DNA of 64,000 nucleotides, from NCBI GenBank assembly GCA_947561585.1, contig CANNZV010002293.1, positions 122,453-186,452 of the forward strand, written 5' to 3'. The DNA comes from Caprella mutica. Lineage: Eukaryota; Arthropoda; Malacostraca; Amphipoda; Caprellidae. The notes beneath the pieces were generated by a model. It was not told where the DNA came from and did not search any database. It saw only the letters and a list, made by a program, of their open reading frames with translations. Numbering within the stretch: the stretch's first letter is position 1; each line of letters opens with the position of its first letter. The position numbers and the translations under genes are program-made. Below are positions 23,501 through 34,990 of this stretch, piece by piece.

Positions 23501-24362
23501 GATTTACTATCAAAGAAAAGAGTCACTGTGATGATGTACTATCAAAGAAAAGAGTCACTGTGATGATGTACTATCAGAGGAAAAGAGTCACTGTGATGAT
23601 GTACTATCAAAGAAAAAGAGTCACTGTGATGATGTACTATCAGAGAAAAAGTCACTGTGATGATGTACTATCAGAGAAAAGAGTCACTGTTATGATGTAC
23701 TACCAAAGAAAAGAGTCACTGTGATGTTGTACTATCAGAGAATAGAGTCACTGTCATGATTTACTATCAGAGAAAAGAGTCACTGTAATGATGTACTATC
23801 AAAGAAAAGAGTCACTGTGATGATGTACTACCAGAGAAAAGAGTCACTGTGATGATGTACTATTAAAGAAAAGAATCACTGTGATGATGTACTATCAGAA
23901 GAAAGAATACTGTTATGATGTACTATCAAAGAAAAGAGTTACTGTGGTGATGTACTATCAGAGAAAAGAGTCACTGTGATGATGTACTATCAAAGAAAAG
24001 AGTCACTGTGATGATGTACTACCAGAGAAAAGAGTCACTGTGATGATTGTACTATCTGAGAAAAGAGTCACTGTGATAATGTACTATCAGAGAAAAGAGT
24101 CACTGAGATGATGTACTAGCAGAGAAAGAGTCACTGTGATGATGTACTATCAGAAAAAAGAATCACTGTGATGATGTACTAGCAGAGAAAAGAGTCATTG
24201 TGATGATGTACTTCAGAGAAAAGAGTCACTGTGATGATGTACTATCAGAGAAAAGAGTCATTGTGATGATGTACTATCAGAGAAAAGAGTCACTGTGATG
24301 ATGTACTATCAGAGAAAAGAGTCACTGTGATGATGTACTAATCAGAGAAAAGAGTCACAGTG
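23501..24362 (+). repeat. 32-bp tandem array (about 27 units)
   Basis: Unit begins GATGATGTACTATCAGAG and ends AAAAGAGTCACTGT. Copies vary by CAAAG/CAGAG and small indels, so frames do not stay open. Confidence 0.97.
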
Positions 24363-24536
24363 AAAAGGATGCAATTGGTATTGTTTGTTTATTCAGTTAC
24401 TTGTTACTACCTTCAAATAAACACTGGCAAAATACTCAGTAAATATGGTGTGAAACTTGATGGTAGCATGAAATATAGTTTTGATATGATTTAAGTATAT
24501 TTTATTAAACTAATACATTCAAACTAATTTTTCTAA

Positions 24537-24781
24537 CCCCATGGCTTTGTCTCCAAGGCGGTTAACAAAATATAGATTTTATGCACTTGGTATTGCGGAA
24601 GCTTTCAAAGTGCATCTGTTCAATGCACTTAATGTTTCAAATTATAATTCACTTAATTGAGGAGAATAATTTCCTCATAATTTCAATAAACTTACAGCTG
24701 AGACACTTAAGTGCATCGAACTGTTACACTTTCAATCTTTGACGCACTTAATTGTCTCTCTTTGGTTACAAAGCCATAGGG
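24537..24781. mobile_element. MITE-like element with TAA duplications
   Basis: 245 bp with terminal inverted repeats CCCCATGGCTTTGT and, reading in from the right, CCCTATGGCTTTGT. TAA lies immediately outside each end (24534-24536, 24782-24784). Inside are several copies of GTGCAT/CACTTAA in both orientations. No coding capacity. The TAA flanks and size fit a TWA-target MITE; superfamily not assigned. Confidence 0.65.
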
Positions 24782-24880
24782 TAAGCTCGAAACACGTTGG
24801 TGCATCGGTTGGAGTTGTTTATTTTCTCAGTGTATGAATTATTGTCGTCATAATAATTATTTAGTAATACAAATTCGAAT

Positions 24881-25048
24881 GTCCTTTTTATCCTAAGTGT
24901 GTTCTCTTGATCCTAAGTGTTTCTTGTTGATCCTAAGTGTGTCCTGTTGATCCTATGTGTGTCTTCTTGATCTTAAGTGTGTCCTCTTGATCCTAAGCGT
25001 GTCCTGTTGATCCTAAGTGTGTCTTCTTGATCCTAAGTGTGTCCTTTT
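24881..25048 (+). repeat. 20-bp tandem array (about 8 units)
   Basis: Unit GTCCTGTTGATCCTAAGTGT with C/T variants. Confidence 0.95.
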
Positions 25049-25474
25049 GTATTGCGAACTTAACCATCTGTAGTCCTGGATATATCGGCTATCAGTTCCA
25101 ATTTTTGGGAATTTCAGTGAATCTTTCATTCTACAAAAAACATGGAAATGTTGAAACTCAAAACTTCGATAAATGATGCGTCAATAAGCAAGATAAAGCT
25201 TTTTCAGCGAGACGAAGCTGTTACTTGTGAGACAAATCTACTTTGCGTGAGACAAGGCAGTTCTAGGAAAGTCAGATTAAAATGTAAAAGTTTCTTACTA
25301 ACTTAATGCAGACCGAACGTGGTAACTTGAGAGTAGGAATAAAAAAAAAAATTTAATCTGTCAATTTGAAGATATAAGATTTTTTGAAAGTAATTCCTTA
25401 TACGACTCCAATTATTCTGAAACATGAACAAGGTGTTTCGAAAACAAGTAACACTTTCCATCGAATATAATAAA

Positions 25475-25915
25475 TATCATCAGCAGTATATCACACTATA
25501 TCATCAGCAGTATATCAACACTATATCATCAGCAGTATATCACACTATATCATCAGCAGTATATCACACTATATCATCAGCAGTATATCACACTATAATC
25601 ATCAGCAGTATATCACACTATATCATCAGCAGTATATCACTATCATCAGCAGTATATCACACTATATCGTCAGCTGTATATCACACTATATCATCAGCAG
25701 TATATCACACTATACCATCAGCAGTATATCACACTATATCATCAGCAGTATATCACACTATATCATCAGCAGTATATCACACTATATCATCAGCAGTATA
25801 TCACACTATATCATCAGCAGTATATCACACTATATCATCAGCAGTATATCACACTATATCATCAGCAGTATACCACACAATATCATCAGCATTATATCAC
25901 ACTATATCATCAGCT
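25475..25915 (+). repeat. 24-bp tandem array in spacer (about 18 units)
   Basis: Unit starts ATCATCAGCAGTATATCACA. It is unrelated in sequence to the 24-bp satellite of the arms. The open frame 25424-25933 (YHTISSAV repeats) is an artefact of the unit length. Confidence 0.97.
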
Positions 25916-26589
25916 CATTATTTAGTTCCATAGAATATCTCGTCTGTGGGAAATGAAACTGTCACATTCGATTCGAATCTCTCGACTGAAATACCTACTA
26001 CAAAATGACATTAATTTCAATTGACTAAATAACAAACTGAATGTTACGCAACCTGTTAGGAATGCATTTTCAATTTGCCCGATTATACGATGTGGTCTGA
26101 CGTTGGTTAAAAAATATAAGTAGCTCTCTATAATAAATTAATTAATACAGTATCATAAGACGAGAATTATTGAAAATAGTATTATTTAGATGAGAGAGTC
26201 AGAAAATTAGTTAGATTGATATATTTATATTTACATTATGAAATTGGTATTTATAATTCACACGAATTAGATTTATAGCCTGAACATTACTGTGTACTAC
26301 TAATATTATTCACACCTTAATTACTATGGGATATGTAATTGGTGATTGAAATCATCTGTTATTGGAGAGTGTATATGGTCATGATATATTGATTGATGTT
26401 AATTATAATGTGTTATTGAGAATAATGATTGGGTGAACTGAAGATTCAATAATAGTAATTTAACAATCTTTCAATAATTATTGTCATAGCTCTTAATAAA
26501 AACATAAATATTGATTTAGGTGTTATTTAATTATAATATAGATTAAATATTAATAAACTTACGATCGTAGTTAGCTATGCTACTTGAAG

Positions 26590-27035
26590 TGGGGGGTATC
26601 AAGATAGGGAGGGGGGTATTTAGGTGGGGGTGGGAGGTTAGTGAAATAAATATTGATTAAAAATAAACCAAAGATTGTATTATAATATTTGATATAAGTA
26701 GTTAAAACTAGTTACGTAAAATGTAAGTGTTAAATTTGTTGCAGATTCATTAAATATGTGTGTAAGAAATAAGGAACAATTAGATTGGGGAGAGGGAATG
26801 ACGAGAAGGAATTACCGATATTTAAATGGGAAAATAGGGATTTACGTTGAGGAAGAGGGGGATTTAGATGGGAAGAGAGAGAAATTTCGATGAGAGGAGA
26901 GGGTAATTTAGATGGGAGGAGAGGGGGAGTTAGATTGGAAGAGAGTGGTATTTTGATGGATAAAAAAGAAAGTTTAAATAGGGGGTGGGAGGGGTATTAA
27001 AACGGGTAGAGGAGGTATTTAGGTGGGGGAGAGAA
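26590..27035 (+). repeat. G-rich degenerate minisatellite
   Basis: Recurring GGGAGGAGAGGGGG / TATTTAGGTGGGGG-type segments with strong G-over-C strand bias. At 26591-26637 there are five runs of three or more G with short spacers, a plausible G-quadruplex-forming sequence (inference). No gene. Confidence 0.7.
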
Positions 27036-27312
27036 GTGCTGTATTTATGCAATGCGTGCGCTGTATAGCCCTTCATGTGCGCAGTAATACCCCTATACAC
27101 TCACTAAAAGTTGCGCACGAAAAATAGCCAATAAGAATTTAATTTATTTAGCTATTATTTCGAAACTGGTTAAGAACCATCCTTATTCATGACCATTTCA
27201 TCACGAGAAAAAGAGTTTCTTTAGTACCCCTAGTTTTCGAGTAAATACAGAGTTTGCGGGATTATGCGCAGTGATACCCCGTCCGACCCTACATAATATT
27301 TTTGTAATATGT

Positions 27313-27624
27313 TCATATTATGATATTTAACATCACAGTTGATTTTTGGTAATTTTCTTTGGATGAAAGCCATGCTGTTATAACATCACGGACTGGTTTG
27401 GTAGTCTTTTGGGATACAATGTAGACAGGATGCAGACAGTCAGTATCCAGAGGGAGTCTTATCTTTGAACTAAATAAGGTAAGCCAAACGATGAGGACAT
27501 AAAACAATAAATAAGCAGAAAAAGAAGTTAGCGTGGAAAGGAGAAAATCTATAAACTTATTCATATAATAATGATAATAACTAAAATGGAAAAGCAAACG
27601 AGAATATTTAATACTATACTTCAA
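27313..27624 (-). CDS. Small open frame of unknown status in the spacer
   Basis: 103 codons. The N-terminal 55 are hydrophobic and AT-driven, while the C-terminal part (DCLHPVYIVSQKTTKPVRDV, then ITAWLSSKENYQKS) is compositionally more protein-like. No family is recognised and there is no copy elsewhere in the window to test conservation. It may be a transposon remnant or chance. Confidence 0.15.
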   Translation of the reverse strand: MKYSIKYSRLLFHFSYYHYYMNKFIDFLLSTLTSFSAYLLFYVLIVWLTLFSSKIRLPLDTDCLHPVYIVSQKTTKPVRDVITAWLSSKENYQKSTVMLNIII

Positions 27625-28650
27625 TCATTTTAGTCATTCTTATTGGAATTTTTTTTCTAATATCAACAAGAAATCTTTTCCTACTTCTATTCTATGTAAA
27701 GTTACAACCTTAGCTCCTTATTGATTCAAACCATTCACCTCTTTCCGATAGTAAATTGTGACCGTATTTTAATCCTCTTAACTGATCTACATCTCTGACG
27801 CTACTCAATGGTGACAGTATTTGGAAAATAAACTTTAGAGCGAGGTACTTATAGGGTAAAGTGCTAATTACCAGAGAAGGAGTAAATATATCAGAATAAA
27901 AAAATCAATGGGTTATTTTTTTCATAAAATCAATGAAAATATGAGAATTAAAATATATTAATTGTGGAAAGAACAATGAAAAAATAATTGAGTTTTGTAT
28001 GGATCATATTTTTTGTTTTATCGATATTATACTGTTCTCGTAACAATGAATTAATTGTAGTGCTCATATTTTGAGGCATTTTCCAAATATATATTTAATG
28101 AAATTTTCATCTGGTATTTAATTAACATCTGGTAATTGTCTCTTTTCCCTAGGGTAATACTCTTCAATAATAGAAATGTAATTTGAAGTTAAACTCATTA
28201 TTGTGTAGAGGAGACCAGCTGGCCGTTAGTTTTTCTATTTCCAAAAATATAATGTTGCATTTGTGATTATAATATATATTTACAATTGGAATTGTTAGTA
28301 CACTAAAAATTTGCATATTTTAAGTTCTACGAATAGATTGGAATTTGAAGTTTTTTGACAGTTGATTCATAAGGTAAATTTCGAATTTTTCCACATATTC
28401 TTTCATTTATTTATGATATGAGGGTATATACTAAGTACAGTTTAGAAATAGATATTAGTTATTTTTTCTGACTTCTCAATAGAACACAGTGTAAATAGCA
28501 TTTACTGAACTAAATAGTTCTTACATAATCCTGAACATTTTTGAAGAACAATTAAAAGTTTTGAGGTCAAATAAGTTCCTTAAAACATCTTTTTTCCATT
28601 CTCATCTTTTTTTCACACTAATGAAGTGCTCTTCAACTAAAGTCAAGAAA

Positions 28651-28888
28651 GTATTCTTGAGGCACTTGAGAAAATATTACTTATGACACTCGAGGAAATA
28701 TTGTTTGTGGCACTCGAGTAAATATTCTTTATGGCACTCGAGTAAAATTAATATTCTTTATGGCACTCGAGTAAATATTCTTTATGGCACTCGAGTAAAT
28801 ATTCTTTATGGCTCGCGAGTAAATATTCTTGCTGCACTAGAATAAGCATTCTTATAACACTCGCGTAAATATTTTTGTAGCACTTGGG
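28651..28888 (+). repeat. 24-bp array with CTCGAG core (about 10 units)
   Basis: Unit GCACTCGAGTAAATATTC plus TTTATG, with increasing divergence toward 28888. Most units carry the palindrome ACTCGAGT. The left arm has only about two units at this place (22110-22170), so the array expanded on the right or contracted on the left. Confidence 0.9.
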
Positions 28889-29082
28889 TGCTCATTGTAA
28901 TTTGAAAACACATTTTGACTACGAATTTCTATTCGAAATAAAATCCTTGTCGTCATTAAATGGGGAAAAAAGTGTCGTGTTTTTAGAGTTATCCAAATAG
29001 ATACCAAACACTGATAAGAACAACACTAAAATATGAATAATGTCATATAATTGAAAAATGGCATTTAAAAAAAAAATGATGT

Positions 29083-30058
29083 CCAGAAAACTGCAAGGCA
29101 GAAAACTGCAAGTCACTTACTCGTGGTCATTTATGTGTTTTTTGTCTTTTCTGAATTATTATTTAGTTGTAAACACTTTAAGAACATTTATAGTTATAAA
29201 AAAACCGCGTTAGCTTTTTGTTAAGGGGACATGCATTTTTACAGTAATAACTATATTAAACTCACTGTAGTTTACTAAACACACTGTAAACCAAACTTCA
29301 GTACGCACAAAGAAATTTTAATTGCCATTTTGAACTTATTGGCTAAGAAACGTAAATTTTAAAAAAATATTACGTATATATGTTTGTTCAATATTCATTA
29401 CATTTAAATTTCTATTCTTCATGTCATTAACGCCTTCTTTTTTATAATATTCATTTATATTTAAAAAGTATTATTAATTTATAAGCAATTCAATTCGATC
29501 GATTAAAATTGTCAGAAAATTAGGAAGGCAATATCAGTTTAATAATTATAGATGTTGGGTTGCAAATTCTAAATATTTCACAAACATCGATCGAAGTTAA
29601 TTTATAATGAGTACAAGCGAATATTAGTCTTGAAAGCTTATTCAATTCTCGTTCATAACTCGTTATGAACTGATAATGTAAAGATGCGTTGTGTAAACAA
29701 AGAATATTTATACTATCCCCATAATACAAGCAATTCTATTTTTATTCTCTTAGTGTCTTCTAAGAAAGGTTTCAAATCTTCAGTTCTACATTGTATTCGA
29801 TTTATTTCTGTAATATTTAAATAATAAGGTATTTTACATAGTTCTCAAATAATTTTGTCTACATTTAACTATTATTTTTGTTTTGTATACTAAGTAAAAA
29901 TGAATGTCCCCTTAACTCCTTACCAAAAGGCGAAGGCCATTCATTTTATAAATTAAATGTTATTAGTGACTAAAGTCAATAAATTGCCAATAAATGACAG
30001 ACAGTTTTCTGCCTGGCAGTTTTCCGCCTGGCAGTTTTCCACCTGGCAGTTTTCCGCG
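29083..30058. mobile_element. Right-arm-specific inverted-repeat element
   Basis: The left end has repeated GAAAACTGCAAGGCA and the right end has four CTGGCAGTTTTCCGC-type repeats in inverse orientation. About 140 bp inside each end lies a second inverted match, TTAAGGGGACATGCATTTTT (29221-29240) against the inverse at 29896-29915. This gives terminal inverted repeats of about 160 bp made partly of short direct repeats, like foldback-type elements. The roughly 650-bp middle is AT-rich without a credible gene. The left arm lacks it. Exact ends and target duplication were not determined because flanking arm sequence has diverged. Confidence 0.6.
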
Positions 30059-30164
30059 TACCAAAAAACAGTTACATTTTATGGGGACGCTAAAATAATC
30101 AAATACTATATTTAATTATTTGATGCTGTTTAAAGTCAAAATAATTATATTTAATGAATTAATT

Positions 30165-30302
30165 TATTTATTTAAGAGAAAGTTTCATATAATAAATCTA
30201 AATGTATCAAAGAGATATCCAATCTTTTTCGCTGAGGAAAAAATGGCGTATCTTGAAACTCATTTCAGTTCCTCATTGATATTGGAGATCAAATGGAGGT
30301 GA
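30165..30302 (+). other. Conserved coding-like island, right-arm copy
   Basis: Reads KRYPIFFAEEKMAYLETHF, then SSSLILEIKWR and TGA. Partner of 21485-21692. AAATGGAGGTGACA at the end could alternatively be a splice donor. Unrecognised. Confidence 0.3.
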
Positions 30303-31744
30303 CAGATACAATAAAAAGTATTTTATCGACTTTACGTATATAGGGTGTTTTTCACAATAATTTAACATAGGAAATAGATTATATTATTTTTTGACGGCAA
30401 CAAATTATATTGAAAATATGAATTTCTTAAAAAGTTTAAAAAATGAAAAACTGTAAAAAATACAATATTGTTTGCAGCAACAAAAGATAAATTATTTCTT
30501 AACTGATTTTTTTTTGCAAATTTGTCATCTGTCCCATACAATAATAAATAAAATTATATGACGATTTTCGTGTTACAACAATATATAATACCTATTATGA
30601 AAATAGGTAAGAAATCGAGTCAGAATGACCCTCTGTTGACTATTATGTTCATATGCATAGACTAGATGTCAACACTCACCAGTCATTGGTAATTACACAC
30701 AATTTGCATCGTGATGAGGTACAGTGCAATCTTATATCTTAGCTTAAGTCATTTTGTGTGTAATTATGACATACTATGTGTTACTACATTATAATTTAAA
30801 AAAAAAAACAAGGAAAATGTCAGAAATTGATATTCTGCTTAAAATTAAAATAATGCCCATATATTTCTTTCGATCTAAGGCCTTAAAATGACAGGCTTGA
30901 TAGAGCAGACTATCAAAAATTGAGGTTTAAATTAATTCTTGACGGTGTGCGTCATTAACTTACAGAGGCGTACAAATTAGCATTTTGAAAAATATCACAC
31001 GAGTAACTCTGATAGATTTATCTTATTTTCTAATATCTTTACTTAATATTCTGTATAAATCTTGAAATTGGCCTGATGATATTAAAATATGTGATCTCAT
31101 TTTAATAATATAAAAATTAATGATTCAAATTTACTGTACTGAATGAACAATAAATCATTTTTGTATGTCAATTACTTTTTTCAAATTTTTAAATTATAGT
31201 TTATTGCAATGTAGTTTTTAGCCATGTAGTTTGTATTACAATCCTAATAAAAAGTACTAAAGAATATATCAAGCAACTATTTTCATATCAGATTAATATT
31301 CTACTTAATATATTATATTTTGTACAATGATCCGACTGTAAAAAATATATTAATCACAAATTCAAATTCTAACCGAGATCCGAATACAAAATTGCACCTC
31401 AGTAACGGATAACTGCAGATGTTCTCGTTAGCAAATAGTCTATCATCACAAATGATATTTTCCTTCATGGGATATATGCCGCAGGTTCTAATAGAGAAGT
31501 CATTAAGAAAATAAGCACTAGTCTGTGATCAGACACGAGTCCAGTCCAGTATTATTAGACTGCTGAAACAGAACCTCTAAGCCTTGGCAGTTCTATGAAT
31601 AAATAGACTGTTGGTGAGAAGGAAGAACATCCAAATGACAGCTAATTAAGAGACTATGCGGAGACTGAGAGATGATATCTTCGTAGTTTTGCAGGAAATT
31701 GACCTCATTTTCTCAGATTTTCATTTACTATGTTCCGTGTACTG
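30303..31744. other. Right-arm sequence without a gene
   Basis: 30340-30590 is diverged from the left arm; 30590-30710 includes the empty target site of the left-arm Tc1-like element. The 30720-30930 stretch is only partly shared; 30930-31740 matches 18141-19000. No gene seen. Confidence 0.55.
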
Positions 31745-32668
31745 AGTTAATATACAATAGAATGAATTACATTTAAGCTATAAGATAGAGATAGGACAAA
31801 ATAGTGATAATTAATTTGTACTGCTCGAAATTGAATTTGATAAAATGGAAAATTATTTGAGGTTGTATATATGTATTATAAAGGAATGTTGAATCTATAG
31901 TAGAGTATTTTTAGAAATTCTCTATTCAATACAATAAGCAGCTAGGTACTGACATTTACAGAAATAAATCTGATAATATTTTTTAGGAATGTAAAATATC
32001 ACAAACTGTTATAATGTAAAATTGAAGATGATTCTTAAATGTTTTATTGTGTACAAATCTATATAATATTAGATTACCAAAGGAATATAGAAAGTTAATC
32101 ATTGAATTAATTAAACACATTTCATCAATGAAAGAAATAAAATATTTAGACTTATATGCATAGTTTTTAGACTTTTATATACTATACAATTACATACTCC
32201 TATATTTTTGAATAAATAATATCGCTAATATATGAAAATAAAATATGTTACATCTCACATTTTACAGTCAAAAGTAATACTTTTCCTACCACCAAAATCT
32301 AATTACTCCCAAGTGAATGCATTGGACTTTCACCCTATATTCCCATCTAATAATAATAACTGTAATGTTTATCTGTAAAATAATCGCATTTATAGTTGCA
32401 TATTAATTTTTTGTCACATTAGCATTTTTTAATTCATCTGATATTATTGTGTATTTTTAATATTTCTTTTTCTTTTAAGATTGGTATTTATTATAAAAAG
32501 TGAACTGTTAATATTGTGTTTTGAAAGGATTTCATATACATATCTAACATTACATAGTCGTGAACTTATACTAATGGATATCAAACATGTTGATTCTAAC
32601 AGTGATAAAGTGCATATAAAGTGACTATATTTTAATTTGTAACAGTAATAGAGTGATAATAAAAGTGA

Positions 32669-32675
32669 TATAAAA
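32669..32675 (+). promoter_or_regulatory. TATA-like box upstream of candidate first exon
   Basis: TATAAAA, 31 bases before a possible start region that leads to the ATG at 32707. In DNA this AT-rich, such a match is weak evidence. Confidence 0.15.
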
Positions 32676-32706
32676 TAGAGAAAGAGTGCAATCCCCACCA
32701 GTGAAG

Positions 32707-32754
32707 ATGGACAAACAATTCACTGCAGACTCTCTCGTCTGTTCACCTCAGAGA
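32707..32754 (+). other. Candidate first coding exon
   Basis: ATG preceded by CCACCAGTGAAG, then 16 codons (MDKQFTADSLVCSPQR) ending exactly at a consensus splice donor, AGA|GTAAGC. The upstream 130 bases (AGTGATAAAGTGCATATAAAG and similar) resemble an insect 5' UTR. It lies in the right-only patch, between two direct repeats, so it has no arm partner. No downstream exon was found. The protein is not recognised and the call is speculative. Confidence 0.25.
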
Positions 32755-33079
32755 GTAAGCATACAATTAAAGGTTCAATATTTTAGAAGTAAAATATTTA
32801 ACAATAGCTGATGAATTTAGCGTAATTGATATTTAGAAATTTTCTATTTAATACAAGAAGCAGCTGCTTATCTTTGAAAGATTATTCTGACATTATTGTT
32901 TATAAATATTAATTACAACAAAATGTTATAATGTAGAACTGCAGATGATTCTAAAATGTTATATTTTAGATTTTTTTTAGATAAATTTTAAATTCTTGTA
33001 ATATTATACTAATAAAGTAATTCTTATAATTAATTATTGAATTCAATATTTTCACAATGAATTACATATTACGGATCAT

Positions 33080-33187
33080 GTTAAGATCATGCACCCCAGA
33101 TGTTATTGGGGTGCATGATCTTAACAAGCTTTTTAGTGGGGTGTATGATCTTTACAAGGTTATACTGGGGTGTATGATCTTTACAAG
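33080..33187. repeat. Perfect 19-bp hairpin followed by two more tandem units
   Basis: GTTAAGATCATGCACCCCA (33080-33098) pairs exactly with 33107-33125 around the 8-base loop GATGTTAT. TGGGGTGTATGATCTTTACA-like units follow at 33137-33158 and 33166-33187, so one arm of the hairpin is the first of three tandem copies spaced 29-30 bp. Confidence 0.9.
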
Positions 33188-33303
33188 ATCCCATATTATA
33201 TATCTGGAGTTATATACATAGTTTTTAAACTTCTGTATATACAGAACTATTTTAGAGAACTCGTGGATATTCACAATTTCAAAAACAGCAAACTACAGAC
33301 ATT

Positions 33304-33507
33304 TTAATCTGCTGAAACTCTAGAAGGAATATCTCCTGGCACTCGAATGATTGCGAATTCTCTTCCTTTTTCCTTAGAGTCTTCCAACGTGAATTGATAA
33401 CAGAAATATTTAGGTACAGTGGGATTGATATTGGGATGGGATTGATATTGCTTTCGAATTAATGGTAATAGCATAGTGAAGAGTTTATTATGCAAGAAAA
33501 TTTGCAA
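33304..33507 (-). CDS. Coding-like open frame, right-arm copy
   Basis: 67 codons on the minus strand. The last 38 (TVPKYFCYQFTLEDSKEKGR, then EFAIIRVPGDIPSRVSAD) are well conserved with the left copy at 15775-15917, which is one base shorter and frameshifted. The first 29 codons are AT-rich and diverged, so the true unit probably begins near TVPKYF. The stop is at TAA. It could be a terminal exon; no family is recognised. Confidence 0.35.
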   Translation of the reverse strand: MQIFLHNKLFTMLLPLIRKQYQSHPNINPTVPKYFCYQFTLEDSKEKGREFAIIRVPGDIPSRVSAD

Positions 33508-34399
33508 ATAACTTATAGCTATGTATTACAATTGCTTGTCAGTGGCACGTGTGAATATACGGAAACAATTGTTAATCTCAATTCAAGTTATAAAAGATAT
33601 GGGTGTGGCGTTAATATGGAATATAAGATGCATATTACAATCAAAAATTGACATACTCTGTGAGGATACATAGACTGGCAACTGTTGTTGCAGTATCTCC
33701 TGTCAGGCTAATTGTTAAACAGCTTCAAGTCGTCAACAGTGCAATGAATTTTTCCATAAGTGGCGAGTCTGTAAGCTTCTATAGCATTCATCACACCAAA
33801 TAGTCCACATTAAATTGCATTAATTCTGTCTTCTTGGCTAACGAAATAATGGGACAGACATCTGCTGGTTTTAGAAAGCTAAGCAATAACAAAAAATCAT
33901 GACAATGACAGACTAGTGCTGATTTCATGGTTCTGTACACTGTTCTTGGTGATACGGTATTATGAAATACCTATTACCTATCTTCCAATAATGCTATCAA
34001 TTTCACTCTGTATTATTACTAGCGTCTTTCAAAAATATGTAAGTTAAATGTAATATTACAGGTATGTATTTCTATCAATTCGAACATGGCTTGAAGTTCT
34101 TAATTAAAATTGACAATTTAAAAAAGAAATTGAATTACAATCATACAAAGCAATGGGAGCATTACAACCCATTTTTCATTTGGTTTCTCGGGGTATTTTA
34201 AAAATGCACTCATTTGGAACGGATCTGGTCTTTTCTATCGAATTCCTTATGAAAAATTTTCTGTTATGCAGATAGATGGTACGAATTCCAATATTTTAAT
34301 GGACTCGAAACTATGCAACTCAATTTAAAATGAGAAGCTTTGCATTATTTAGTGACAGAGAAAAGGAAATATTCAAAGACGAATTACAAGAAAATGCGG

Positions 34400-34990
34400 T
34401 AAGAAAATCCACTCCTTTCCACACAGATAAAGGATAACCCTCATCTAACCCCCTACCCTCTTTAAAAATATAGTTTATAGTATAATAACAGTAGAATTAA
34501 TTTCAATAAATAGTTATCAGGGTTGAGATATTTTGTAAAAATATGCTCTTAAAACTTTAAACTCCATGAATGTTATAAACGACATCAAAATTTAGGATAT
34601 TGGAACTTCCTATCGCTAAACTAAAAGAGTTCTGCACAATATTTTTCATGTCGCGCATAGGATTACATGGAATTTATATTTTTAGAGCATATTTTTTGCA
34701 GAATGTCACAATCCTAATAGTAATACAGTACAATAATAACTCTCAACTCTATAAAAGCTACAATAATCGTACATGATGTTGGTAGTTCACGCATCGTGAG
34801 ATTTAAATTTTAAAAGGTTTACATTTCGTTTATGTCATGCTGTCTCTATCTCGCATATGAAAATTTTATTGTATTTTAAATAATTAATATGAACGGAGAC
34901 CAAAAGAAGTTTGCAAAATAAGATATAAATTAAAATATTCTTGATTCAATTAAAGATAAAAAATATGGCAAAATAGAAATGAACATTTTA
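34400..34990. other. Right-arm insertion or left-arm deletion, about 0.6 kb
   Basis: Left-arm sequence is continuous at about 14640-14690, whereas the right arm has about 590 extra bases between its homologous flanks (CTTGTAATTC side at about 34390 and the ACTATTGAAATACAA side at about 35010). No terminal repeats or coding sequence were recognised. Confidence 0.45.

Larger units (their letters stand above)
22356..28454. other. Spacer between the inverted arms
   Basis: About 6.1 kb with no counterpart elsewhere in the window. It holds five unrelated tandem arrays (15, 61, 32, 20 and 24 bp units), one TAA-flanked MITE-like element, a G-rich degenerate array and one small open frame at 27313-27624. 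The remaining stretches (23110-23500, 25930-26580, 27630-28450) are AT-rich and show nothing recognisable. Confidence 0.7.
31745..33265. other. Right-arm patch not shared with the left arm
   Basis: Replaces 15960-18140 of the left arm. It contains two related direct segments, about 31911-32185 and about 32832-33240. They share TTAGAAATTCTCTATTCAAT-type and GTTATAATGTAAAATTG-type stretches and a CATAGTTTTTAGACTT-like end. Between them lie about 640 bp that include the candidate first exon at 32707. Confidence 0.5.

Noticed and set aside
22440..25915. CRISPR-like array
   Set aside because: Units are contiguous head-to-tail repeats without unique spacers, and the DNA is eukaryotic.
25424..25933. 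A 169-codon open frame with YHTISSAV repeats
   Set aside because: Explained fully by the 24-bp tandem unit in the spacer.
26590..27035. Telomeric or subtelomeric repeat
   Set aside because: No TTAGG array; the G-rich units are irregular.
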